This document shows positions 42,120 to 49,113 of a stretch of DNA of 64,000 nucleotides, piece after piece; position 1 is the first letter of the stretch; each line of letters starts with the position of its first letter. This DNA is from Streptomyces sp. McG3. Its GTDB lineage: Bacteria; Actinomycetota; Actinomycetes; Streptomycetales; Streptomycetaceae. A model generated the notes under the pieces. It saw only the letters and a list, made by a program, of their open reading frames with translations. It was not told where the DNA came from and ran no database searches. The translations under genes were made by a program, and so were the position numbers. The stretch is from assembly GCF_018619185.1 (NCBI RefSeq), contig NZ_JAAXYC010000005.1, forward strand, positions 1 through 64,000, in the 5' to 3' direction.

Positions 42120-42657
42120 GATACGTGGCGATCATCGCGAGCTCGCTGCGCTGGCGGCGGAGCACCGCGCGCCAGAGCCGTTCGGGGCACGGGGAGGAGA
42201 CGTCGCCGGGCTCCGAGTCGACCACGTACCACGCGCCCTCGTCTCGCTCGCCCTCCAGTTGACCGGGGCCCCAGCCCGCGTACCCGGCGAAGATCCGCAG
42301 CGAACCGAGGGCGGGGCCGAGCAGCTCGGGCGGGGTCTCCAGATCGACCAGGCCGATCGCCCCGTGCACCCGCCGCCAGCCGAGCGGGCCCTCGTCGCCG
42401 GGGATCACCGCCACGCCGAGGGCGGAGTCGAGCGAGACCGGGCCGCCCTGGAAGACGACGTCCGGCTCGCCGGTCAGGCCGGCCCAGGACGCGAGGATGT
42501 CGCCGACGCCGACCGGGGTCGGGCGATTGAGGACCACGCCGAGGGAGCCCTCCTCGTCGTGGTCGAGGAGCAGCACCACCGCACGGTCGAAATTCGGGTC
42601 CGTGAGGGCGGGTGCGGCCACGAGCAGCCGCCCTGTGAGCGAGGACACCTCCGTCAT
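42097..42657 (-). CDS. YqgE/AlgH family protein
   Basis: The family is conserved but of unclear molecular function. Characteristic stretches are LTGRLLVAAPALTDPNFDRAVV at residues 6-27, GSLGVVLNRPT near 45 and FAGYAGWGPGQLEGE near 140. The length of 186 residues is normal. The gene lies upstream of DUF3039 and is divergent from murA, with a 287-base gap. The 3' end carries a degenerate repeat. Confidence 0.9.
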   Translation of the reverse strand: MTEVSSLTGRLLVAAPALTDPNFDRAVVLLLDHDEEGSLGVVLNRPTPVGVGDILASWAGLTGEPDVVFQGGPVSLDSALGVAVIPGDEGPLGWRRVHGAIGLVDLETPPELLGPALGSLRIFAGYAGWGPGQLEGERDEGAWYVVDSEPGDVSSPCPERLWRAVLRRQRSELAMIATYPDDPSLN

Positions 42658-42858
42658 GGCAGGAATGATCCCGCATCTTCACCCTCCACGGGGGGCGAGT
42701 GACCGTGATGCCGCCATCAGGAGAGCGAGCGCAGCTCAGGGCGCACGGAGGCACGGGGAGCGCACCGCCGGGCGGCGTCGCGGTGGGCCATCCGGACGGT
42801 AACCCTCCGCAAGATCGGATGCGCGGAGGGTGTTGTGGCGGATTCATGACGTTCGTAC

Positions 42859-42886
42859 ACCCCCCTTCGTCTTACGGAAGGGGGGT
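42859..42886 (+). promoter_or_regulatory. Hairpin in the leader or promoter region of murA
   Basis: A perfect 10-pair stem accccccttc/gaaggggggt with an 8-base loop lies 59 bases before the murA ATG. It may be a leader attenuator or a terminator that shields murA. The remainder of the 42658-42944 gap holds no gene. Confidence 0.45.
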
Positions 42887-42944
42887 AGGAGGCCATTACC
42901 CTTTTCGTTGGCCCCCTGCCCGACCACTCCGGAACGCGAGATAC

Positions 42945-44285
42945 ATGACCGGCACAGACGATGTCCTGCTTGTCCACGGCGGAACCCCGCTGGAGGGCGA
43001 GATCCGCGTCCGAGGCGCCAAGAACCTGGTGCCGAAGGCCATGGTCGCCGCGCTGCTCGGCAGCGGGCCCAGCCGCCTCCGCAACGTTCCCGACATCCGT
43101 GACGTACGGGTGGTACGGGGGCTCCTCCAGCTCCACGGCGTCACCGTCCGCCCCGGCGACGAGCCGGGCGAACTGATCCTCGACCCCTCGCACGTCGAGT
43201 CGGCGAACGTCGCCGACATCGATGCCCACGCGGGGTCGTCGCGCATCCCGATCCTGTTCTGCGGCCCGCTGCTGCACCGCCTCGGCCACGCCTTCATCCC
43301 GGGCCTGGGCGGCTGCGACATCGGCGGCCGGCCGATCGACTTCCACTTCGAGGTGCTGCGCCAGTTCGGCGCGACCATCGAGAAGCGGGCGGACGGCCAG
43401 TACCTGGAGGCCCCGCAGCGGCTGCGCGGCACCAAGATCCGGCTGCCGTACCCCTCGGTGGGCTCCACCGAGCAGGTGCTGCTCACCGCCGTCCTCGCCG
43501 AGGGCGTCACCGAGCTGTCCAACGCGGCCGTCGAGCCGGAGATCGAGGACCTCATCTGCGTACTGCAGAAGATGGGCGCGATCATCTCCATGGACACCGA
43601 CCGGACCATCCGGATCACCGGTGTCGACAAGCTCGACGGTTACACCCACCGGGCGATCCCGGACCGCCTGGAAGCGGCTTCCTGGGCGTCGGCGGCGCTG
43701 GCGACCGAGGGCAACATCTACGTGCGCGGCGCGCAGCAGCGCTCGATGATGACCTTCCTGAACACCTTCCGCCGGGTCGGCGGCGCCTTCGAGATCGACG
43801 ACGAGGGCATCCGCTTCTGGCACCCGGGCGGCGCGCTGAACGCCATCGCGCTGGAGACGGACGTGCACCCCGGCTTCCAGACGGACTGGCAGCAGCCCCT
43901 GGTGGTCGCGCTGACGCAGGCCGCGGGCCTGTCGATCGTCCACGAGACGGTGTACGAGTCGCGGCTCGGCTTCACCTCCGCGCTCAACCAGATGGGCGCG
44001 CACATCCAGCTGTACCGCGAGTGCCTCGGCGGCTCGGACTGCCGCTTCGGCCAGCGCAACTTCCTGCACTCGGCGGTCGTCTCCGGACCGACCAAGCTCC
44101 AGGGCGCCGACCTGGTCATCCCGGACCTCCGGGGCGGCTTCTCGTACCTGATCGCGGCGCTGGCGGCGCAGGGCACCTCCCGGGTGCACGGCATCGACCT
44201 GATCAACCGCGGTTACGAGAACTTCATGGAGAAGCTGGAGAAGCTCGGCGCGAAGGTCGAGCTGCCGGGCGGTTCGCTCGTCTGA
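42945..44285 (+). CDS. murA: UDP-N-acetylglucosamine 1-carboxyvinyltransferase
   Basis: This enzyme transfers enolpyruvate from PEP to UDP-GlcNAc, the first committed step of peptidoglycan synthesis. The EPSP-synthase-like fold starts with LEGEIRVRGAKNLVPKAMVAALL. The active-site Cys is in PGLGGCDIGGRPIDF at about residue 124. The length of 446 residues is slightly longer than E. coli MurA. The ATG at 42945 is chosen; upstream frames lack domain content. It ends at a strong convergent terminator. Confidence 0.94.
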   Translation: MTGTDDVLLVHGGTPLEGEIRVRGAKNLVPKAMVAALLGSGPSRLRNVPDIRDVRVVRGLLQLHGVTVRPGDEPGELILDPSHVESANVADIDAHAGSSRIPILFCGPLLHRLGHAFIPGLGGCDIGGRPIDFHFEVLRQFGATIEKRADGQYLEAPQRLRGTKIRLPYPSVGSTEQVLLTAVLAEGVTELSNAAVEPEIEDLICVLQKMGAIISMDTDRTIRITGVDKLDGYTHRAIPDRLEAASWASAALATEGNIYVRGAQQRSMMTFLNTFRRVGGAFEIDDEGIRFWHPGGALNAIALETDVHPGFQTDWQQPLVVALTQAAGLSIVHETVYESRLGFTSALNQMGAHIQLYRECLGGSDCRFGQRNFLHSAVVSGPTKLQGADLVIPDLRGGFSYLIAALAAQGTSRVHGIDLINRGYENFMEKLEKLGAKVELPGGSLV

Positions 44286-44361
44286 CCGTCCCCGTGCGCC
44301 GTGAAGGCCGCACAGTGCTGCCGCACACAGCACTGCGCACCGCGCAGTTCCCGCGTGAGCG

Positions 44362-44403
44362 GCCCGCCGCCCCGGCTCCGGACTCGGAGCCGGGGCGGCG
44401 GGC
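44362..44403. terminator. Convergent terminator between murA and the AraC gene
   Basis: A perfect 18-pair stem (44362-44379 with 44386-44403) with a 6-base loop separates the two stop codons. Confidence 0.9.
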
Positions 44404-44412
44404 TGTCGGGCC

Positions 44413-45243
44413 TCAGAGGGGCCCCTGAAGGCCGCGTGAGCGGGCATGGCGGGCATAGCGGCCCGGGGTGGTGCCCGCGATCCGCTTGAAGTGCCGGGTG
44501 AGGTGGGACTGGTCGTGGAAGCCGACGGCGGCGGCCGCCTCGCCGGGCGGCATCCCGTCGAGCAGCAGGCGGCGGGCCCGGTCGACGCGGCGTGACGTCA
44601 CGTACTGGTGCGGCGCGATGGCGTACGCCGCGCTGAAGGCCCGTACGAGATGGGTGGGGTGCGCGTGGAGCAGCCGGGCGGCCGCGTCGAGGGTGACGCC
44701 CTCGCTCAGCCGCTCGTCGAGGAGCTCGCGCAGATCCCGTGCGACGCCCCGGCCGGGCGCCGGGCCCGCCGGGAGGCCCCCGGGGCGCAGGTGTCCCCGC
44801 AGCCGCTCGCCGATGAACGCCAGGCGGCTCTCCGCCTCGAACGCGTCGCCCGGGTCCGCGAGGGCGGTGTGCAGCCGGCCGACGCGGGTGCGCAGCAGCG
44901 GGTCGGCGAGGTCGGGGGTGTCCACGGCGGCTCCGACAAGGCCCGCGTCGAGGTGCGTCATGTCCAGGTAGAGCACCCGTTTGCGGAAGCCGTCGGTGGT
45001 CGCGGGCGAGCCGTTGTGCGGGACGCCGGGCGGCAGCAGGCTCACCGTGCCGTCCGGGGTGCCGTGCACGCGCCGGTCCAGGTCGTAGCGGACGGCGCCG
45101 TCGTCGACGATCAGGAGCGTCCAGGCGTCGTGGACGTGCATGGGGTAGGCGTGCTCGGTGAAGCGGGCGTGAAGGACCTCCACGACGCCGGCGACGGCCG
45201 GACGCCAGGCCGCGACGTCCCTGATCTCCTGCCGTGGCGCCAC
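44413..45243 (-). CDS. AraC-family regulator with cupin-like N-terminus
   Basis: The N-terminal AraC-binding domain has the His-rich cupin strip EHAYPMHVHDAWTLLIV near residues 30-46. The C-terminal two-HTH domain has GVTLDAAARLLHAHPTHLVRAFSAAYAIAPHQY and DRARRLLLDGMPPGEAAAAVGFHDQSHLTRHFKR, read in parts. It is divergent from a DUF2000 gene. The frame opens to 45360, but an ATG at 45294 would share CATG with the DUF2000 start, leaving no promoter. The GTG at 45243 is therefore preferred. Confidence 0.85.
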   Translation of the reverse strand: MAPRQEIRDVAAWRPAVAGVVEVLHARFTEHAYPMHVHDAWTLLIVDDGAVRYDLDRRVHGTPDGTVSLLPPGVPHNGSPATTDGFRKRVLYLDMTHLDAGLVGAAVDTPDLADPLLRTRVGRLHTALADPGDAFEAESRLAFIGERLRGHLRPGGLPAGPAPGRGVARDLRELLDERLSEGVTLDAAARLLHAHPTHLVRAFSAAYAIAPHQYVTSRRVDRARRLLLDGMPPGEAAAAVGFHDQSHLTRHFKRIAGTTPGRYARHARSRGLQGPL

Positions 45244-45292
45244 GCCAAGAACGTACAAGACCGCGCCCGGGTCCACCGGCCAGTCTCGAACC

Positions 45293-45757
45293 ATGAGAAA
45301 CACGCACGAGACCGAGAGCGGGACCACGCCGGCCGGGGGCGTTCCCGTCCGCTTCGACACGAAGGTCGCGGTGCTGCTCCGTGACGACCTGGAGTCCTGG
45401 CAGCGCCTGAACGTGACCGCCTTTCTGGTCAGCGGGCTGGGGACGGCGGTGCCCGAGGTGATCGGTGAACCCTACGAGGACGCCGACTCCACCGCGTACC
45501 TGCCGATGCTCCGGCAGCCGGTGCTGGTCTTCGAGGGGGCGAAGGAGACGGTGACCGCCGCGCACACCAGGGCCCTGTCCCGGTCGCTGGCGACGGCCGT
45601 GTTCACCGCGGACCTCTTCGGCACGGGGAACGACCGGGACAACCGGGCGGCCGTACGGGCGGTGGGGCGGGACGCGCTGGATCTGGTGGGCCTCGCCGTG
45701 TACGGGCCGCGCAACGCCGTGGACAAGGTCCTCAAGGGTGCGCGGATGCACCCCTGA
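45293..45757 (+). CDS. DUF2000 family protein
   Basis: This 154-residue protein shows the DUF2000 core: VRFDTKVAVLLRDDLESWQRLNVTAFL and PVLVFEGAKETVTAAHTRALSR. The fold is thought to be related to peptidyl-tRNA hydrolase-like proteins, but the activity is unknown. AraC regulators and DUF2000 proteins are often adjacent, as here, so the AraC protein may control it. The first 20 residues are polar and variable, so the start is less certain. Confidence 0.88.
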   Translation: MRNTHETESGTTPAGGVPVRFDTKVAVLLRDDLESWQRLNVTAFLVSGLGTAVPEVIGEPYEDADSTAYLPMLRQPVLVFEGAKETVTAAHTRALSRSLATAVFTADLFGTGNDRDNRAAVRAVGRDALDLVGLAVYGPRNAVDKVLKGARMHP

Positions 45758-45788
45758 GCCCCGGGGGCCGGAGCGGAGCGCCCCGGGC

Positions 45789-46349
45789 TCAGTACAGGCC
45801 GGAGAAGATGCCGGGGGAGATGACGCCCAGGGCGGTGAGCGGCCCCGCCAGTCCGATGACCGCGAGCGCCGTGGTCATGGCGAGGGACAGGAGGAACAGG
45901 AGGACGGCGAAGGCCAGCGTGCCGGCAGTGCGGCGGCCGACCTGGGCCGTCTGCCCGGGAGCCGCCGGGTCGTAGAGAACCTCCACCCGCTGCGCGGATT
46001 CGTAGCTGTCCACGAGGCGGTGGGTCCGCCCGTCGCGGTCGGCGTACTCGTAGGCGCCGAAGGGCTGCCTGCGCCCTTCGGCCAGGACGCCGCGGGTGCG
46101 GAGCCGCCACACCTCCTGGATCATCTCCCGGCTTGCCGTCACGCCGTGGCGGACCGGAACCGCCACGAGGCCGAGCGACCAGCACGCCAGTGCCAGGTAC
46201 CACTCGTACGCGCCGAGAAGGGCGGCCAGCAGCATCGCCGCGGCTGCCAGGAGGCAGAGCGACACCGAGAGACGCACAGCCGTACGTCTCCGACCGGATT
46301 CCACCGGGCGTGCATCCGCGTCCATGGGCGGCAGAGCGTCCGAGGTCAT
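45789..46349 (-). CDS. DUF3592-like membrane protein
   Basis: A first pair of hydrophobic segments (LSVSLCLLAAAAMLLAALLG and WYLALACWSLGLVAVPV) precedes a soluble loop. The loop contains DRDGRTHRLVDSYESAQRVEVLYDPAAPGQ, typical of DUF3592 proteins. A last hydrophobic stretch (GTLAFAVLLFLLSLAMTTALAVIGLAG) ends it. The function is unknown. The gene converges on the DUF2000 gene; the 211-base gap before HU holds the HU terminator. Confidence 0.75.
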   Translation of the reverse strand: MTSDALPPMDADARPVESGRRRTAVRLSVSLCLLAAAAMLLAALLGAYEWYLALACWSLGLVAVPVRHGVTASREMIQEVWRLRTRGVLAEGRRQPFGAYEYADRDGRTHRLVDSYESAQRVEVLYDPAAPGQTAQVGRRTAGTLAFAVLLFLLSLAMTTALAVIGLAGPLTALGVISPGIFSGLY

Positions 46350-46505
46350 GCGGGAAGACTAGGGGCGTGCAGCGGGAGCAGGTGGCCGGTCGGGCGGACT
46401 CGCGGTTCCGCGGGGCATCCCTCCGGGCGTCGGCCCGGGGGCCCCGCAGCTGCCCCGGGCATGGTGCGGGGGCTCCTGCGGGGCGCATGTGCCCCCGGCA
46501 TGCGC

Positions 46506-46541
46506 GAGGGCGGCCACTCCTGGTCGGAAGTGGCCGCCCTC
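46506..46541 (-). terminator. Terminator of the HU gene
   Basis: A perfect 13-pair stem (46506-46518 with 46529-46541) with a 10-base loop lies 20 bases beyond the HU stop codon. Confidence 0.85.
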
Positions 46542-46560
46542 TGTGTTGCGCCGTTGGGGG

Positions 46561-46842
46561 TTACTTGCCCTTGGCGGCTTCCTTGAGCTTCGAGCCCGCG
46601 GAGACCTTCACGCTGTAGCCGGCGGGGATGTTGATCGGGTCGCCGGTCTGCGGGTTGCGAGCGGTGCGAGCGGCACGGTGGGTGCGCTCGAAGGTCAGGA
46701 AGCCGGGGATGGTGACCTTCTCGTCGCCCTTGGCGACAATCTCACCGACGGTCTCGGCGAGCGCGGCCAGCACGGCGTCGGCGTCCTTGCGAGTCACCTC
46801 GGCGCGGTCGGCCAGGGCGGCCACCAGCTCACTGCGGTTCAT
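46561..46842 (-). CDS. hup: HU-family nucleoid protein
   Basis: This histone-like protein binds and bends DNA as a dimer. The N-terminal helices read MNRSELVAALADRAEVTRKDA. The beta-arm signature is GFLTFERTHRAARTARNPQTGDPINIPA, read in parts at residues 47-74. At 93 residues it lacks the Lys/Ala tail of the long actinobacterial HupS form, so it is the short HupA type. The ATG at 46842 follows GGGAG. Expression is probably high; its 376-base upstream gap could hold a strong promoter. Confidence 0.95.
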   Translation of the reverse strand: MNRSELVAALADRAEVTRKDADAVLAALAETVGEIVAKGDEKVTIPGFLTFERTHRAARTARNPQTGDPINIPAGYSVKVSAGSKLKEAAKGK

Positions 46843-47218
46843 GTTGTTACTCCCGTGTTCTTCTTGCCTGTGAGGCGTGAGATCGAAGCCGATGCTGCCA
46901 GGGCCCTCTGACAGTCCCCGGACCCGGGTCTGATGTCAGACCCTCTCGCCCGATTACGCATCCTGCCCCCACCAGCGGCGGGAAAGCCAATCCGGAACCC
47001 TTCGGGGTCAATGAAAAGCGCCACGGTGTGATCGTGGTGACGCTCCGTCGACTTGGCCGAGCGGTCCGCAGCGGATGCCGGGCCCCGCAGGGCCCACTGC
47101 CCGCCCACCCTAAAGGGGCGTTTGGGGCGCCGCGACCCGCGACGCGCCGTACGGCACGGGCGGGTGCGGCCCGGGGTGTTTCGCGAGTACCCCGAGAGGG
47201 ACCCCCGAAACGGTGGGG
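46843..47218. other. Gap between hup and the malic enzyme gene
   Basis: The stretch holds no convincing gene. It must contain the hup promoter (minus strand) and the malic enzyme terminator. Weak inverted repeats occur, such as ccacg...cgtgg near 47022-47038 and gtttcg...cgaaac at about 47178-47211. None is long enough for a firm call. Confidence 0.5.
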
Positions 47219-48655
47219 TCAGACGGATGTGGAGGGTTCTGTTCCGGTGCCCGCTGCGGCCTTCGCGGCCGCCCGGACGGCTCCGGCGACCGCGCCCGCC
47301 ACCTTGTCGTTGAAGACCGAGGGGATGATGTAGTTCGCGTTGACCTCGTCCTCGGCGACCACGTCGGCCAGCGCGCCGGCCGCGGCGAGCATCATCTCCG
47401 TGTTGACGGTGCGGGACTGAGCGTCCAGCAGGCCGCGGAAAACACCCGGGAAGACCAGCACGTTGTTGATCTGGTTGGGGAAGTCCGAGCGGCCGGTGGC
47501 GACGACCGCCGCCGTCTGACGGGCGATCGCGGGGTCGACCTCGGGGTCCGGGTTCGCGAGCGCGAACACGATCGCGCCGTCCGCCATCGCGGCGACGTCG
47601 TCGCCGTTCAGCACGTTCGGGGCGGAGACGCCGATGAAGACGTCGGCGCCGGCCACGGCCTCCTTGAGGGTGCCGGTGACACCCTCCGGGTTGGTGTTGT
47701 CGGCGATCCAGCGCAGCGGGGAGTCCGGGTCGGCCGCGACCAAGTCCTCGCGTCCGGCGTGCACCACACCGTGGATGTCGGCGACGACGGCGTGCTTGAC
47801 GCCGGCGGCGATGAGCAGCTTCAGGATGGCCGTACCGGCCGCTCCCGCGCCGGACATGACGACCCGTACGTCCCCGATGTTCTTGCCCACCACGCGCAGG
47901 GCGTTGGTGAGGGCGGCCAGCACGACGATCGCGGTGCCGTGCTGGTCGTCGTGGAAGACGGGGATGTCGAGGGCCTCGCGCAGCCGGGCCTCGATCTCGA
48001 AGCAGCGCGGCGCGGAGATGTCCTCCAGGTTGATGCCAGCGAAGCCGGGGGCGATGGCCTTGACGATGGCGACGATCTCGTCGGTGTCCTGGGTGTCCAG
48101 GCAGATCGGCCAGGCGTCGATGCCGGCGAAGCGCTTGAAGAGGGCCGCCTTGCCCTCCATGACGGGCAGCGAGGCCATCGGGCCGATGTTGCCGAGGCCG
48201 AGCACCGCGGAACCGTCCGTCACAACTGCGACGGAGTTGCGCTTGATGGTGAGGCGGCGTGCGTCCTCGGGGTTCTCGGCGATGGCCATGCAGACCCGGG
48301 CGACGCCGGGGGTGTAGATCATCGAGAGGTCGTCACGGTTGCGGATGGGGTGCTTGGACGCCATCTCGATCTTGCCGCCGAGGTGCATGAGGAACGTACG
48401 GTCGGAGACCTTGCCCAGCGTGACACCTTCGATGTCGCGCAGACCTTCGACGATCTCGTCCGCGTGCGAGGTGGAGGTCGCGGCGATGGTGACGTCGATC
48501 CGGAGCTTCTCGTGGCCTGATGCGGTCACGTCGAGGCCGGTGACCGAGCCCCCGGAGGACTCCACGGCCGTGGTGAGCTGGGAGACCGCGGTGCCGCTCG
48601 CGGGCACCTCCAGCCGGACCGTCATCGAGTACGAGACGCTGGGCGCCGTTGCCAT
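47219..48655 (-). CDS. NAD(P)-dependent malic enzyme with N-terminal ACT domain
   Basis: The enzyme decarboxylates malate to pyruvate. An ACT domain at about residues 8-85 (SMTVRLEVPASGTAVSQL) may sense an amino acid or other ligand. The catalytic region has MIYTPGVARVCMAIAE, FHDDQHGTAIVVLAAL and LANPDPEVDP, and the nucleotide fold has GAGAAGTAILKLL. The length of 478 residues fits ACT-type bacterial malic enzymes. The ATG at 48655 follows AAGGAC. Upstream palindromes suggest regulation. Confidence 0.92.
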   Translation of the reverse strand: MATAPSVSYSMTVRLEVPASGTAVSQLTTAVESSGGSVTGLDVTASGHEKLRIDVTIAATSTSHADEIVEGLRDIEGVTLGKVSDRTFLMHLGGKIEMASKHPIRNRDDLSMIYTPGVARVCMAIAENPEDARRLTIKRNSVAVVTDGSAVLGLGNIGPMASLPVMEGKAALFKRFAGIDAWPICLDTQDTDEIVAIVKAIAPGFAGINLEDISAPRCFEIEARLREALDIPVFHDDQHGTAIVVLAALTNALRVVGKNIGDVRVVMSGAGAAGTAILKLLIAAGVKHAVVADIHGVVHAGREDLVAADPDSPLRWIADNTNPEGVTGTLKEAVAGADVFIGVSAPNVLNGDDVAAMADGAIVFALANPDPEVDPAIARQTAAVVATGRSDFPNQINNVLVFPGVFRGLLDAQSRTVNTEMMLAAAGALADVVAEDEVNANYIIPSVFNDKVAGAVAGAVRAAAKAAAGTGTEPSTSV

Positions 48656-48734
48656 GGCCGAGTCCTTCGCTTCCTGAGCTTCATTGCCGCACATCCGGAA
48701 CCTTCGTTCCGGACACGCTTCCCGATCGTCGCAC

Positions 48735-48801
48735 CTACCGGCCGGTAGCCGGTAATGACTGCCGCCTTTCGGAAAGTAGTTTCCACCATACGAGAAACTA
48801 C
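48735..48801. promoter_or_regulatory. Two inverted repeats upstream of the malic enzyme gene
   Basis: A perfect 14-base palindrome ctaccggccggtag lies at 48735-48748. An inverted repeat gtagtttc...gaaactac with an 11-base... 10-base spacer lies at 48776-48801. They are 80-146 bases upstream of the start, in the likely promoter region. Confidence 0.5.
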
Positions 48802-48904
48802 CCGTTCGGCGGAACCCCCAACGGGACCCGAACCGGCCGGGCGGCCCGCGCGACCGGAGCGGAGCCCGTGAGACACGCCGGGAGCGGAGCCCTGGAAACA
48901 AGAA

Positions 48905-48938
48905 CAGACCCGCGCCACCAGCAGGTGACGCGGGCCTG
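48905..48938 (-). terminator. Terminator with U-rich tail downstream of the HelD-like gene or an adjacent RNA
   Basis: A stem of 13 pairs with two mismatches (48905-48919 with 48924-48938) and a 4-base loop is followed on the minus strand by tctgttcttgtttcc, a clear U-rich tract. It ends minus-strand transcripts from the helicase or from the structured region just upstream. Confidence 0.8.
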
Positions 48939-48953
48939 TCTTCTTCGGTTGGG

Positions 48954-49042
48954 TGGCACCGACCCGCCATGCTCGCCTCGCGGCAAGTGGTCGCTCGAAG
49001 CGACGAAGGTTGGGCCCGGGGGCTTGGATCGAGTCGGTGCCA
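48954..49042 (-). ncRNA. Possible structured small RNA or 3' UTR element
   Basis: Perfect 10-base arms tggcaccgac (48954-48963) and gtcggtgcca (49033-49042) enclose about 70 bases that contain a 6-pair hairpin gtcgct-cga-agcgac. The unit sits between the helicase stop and a U-tailed terminator on the same strand. I do not recognise an Rfam family. It may be an independent sRNA or a structured 3' UTR. Confidence 0.4.
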
Positions 49043-49113
49043 GTACCAAGGTAACAAAGACCCCGGAGAAGTGATTCCCGCGCGCCGGGTTGACTCTCCG
49101 CGCCCCTTCGGCG

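Noticed and set aside
48954-49042. SRP RNA, tmRNA or a known riboswitch
   Set aside because: None of the conserved cores of these RNAs could be recognised by eye.
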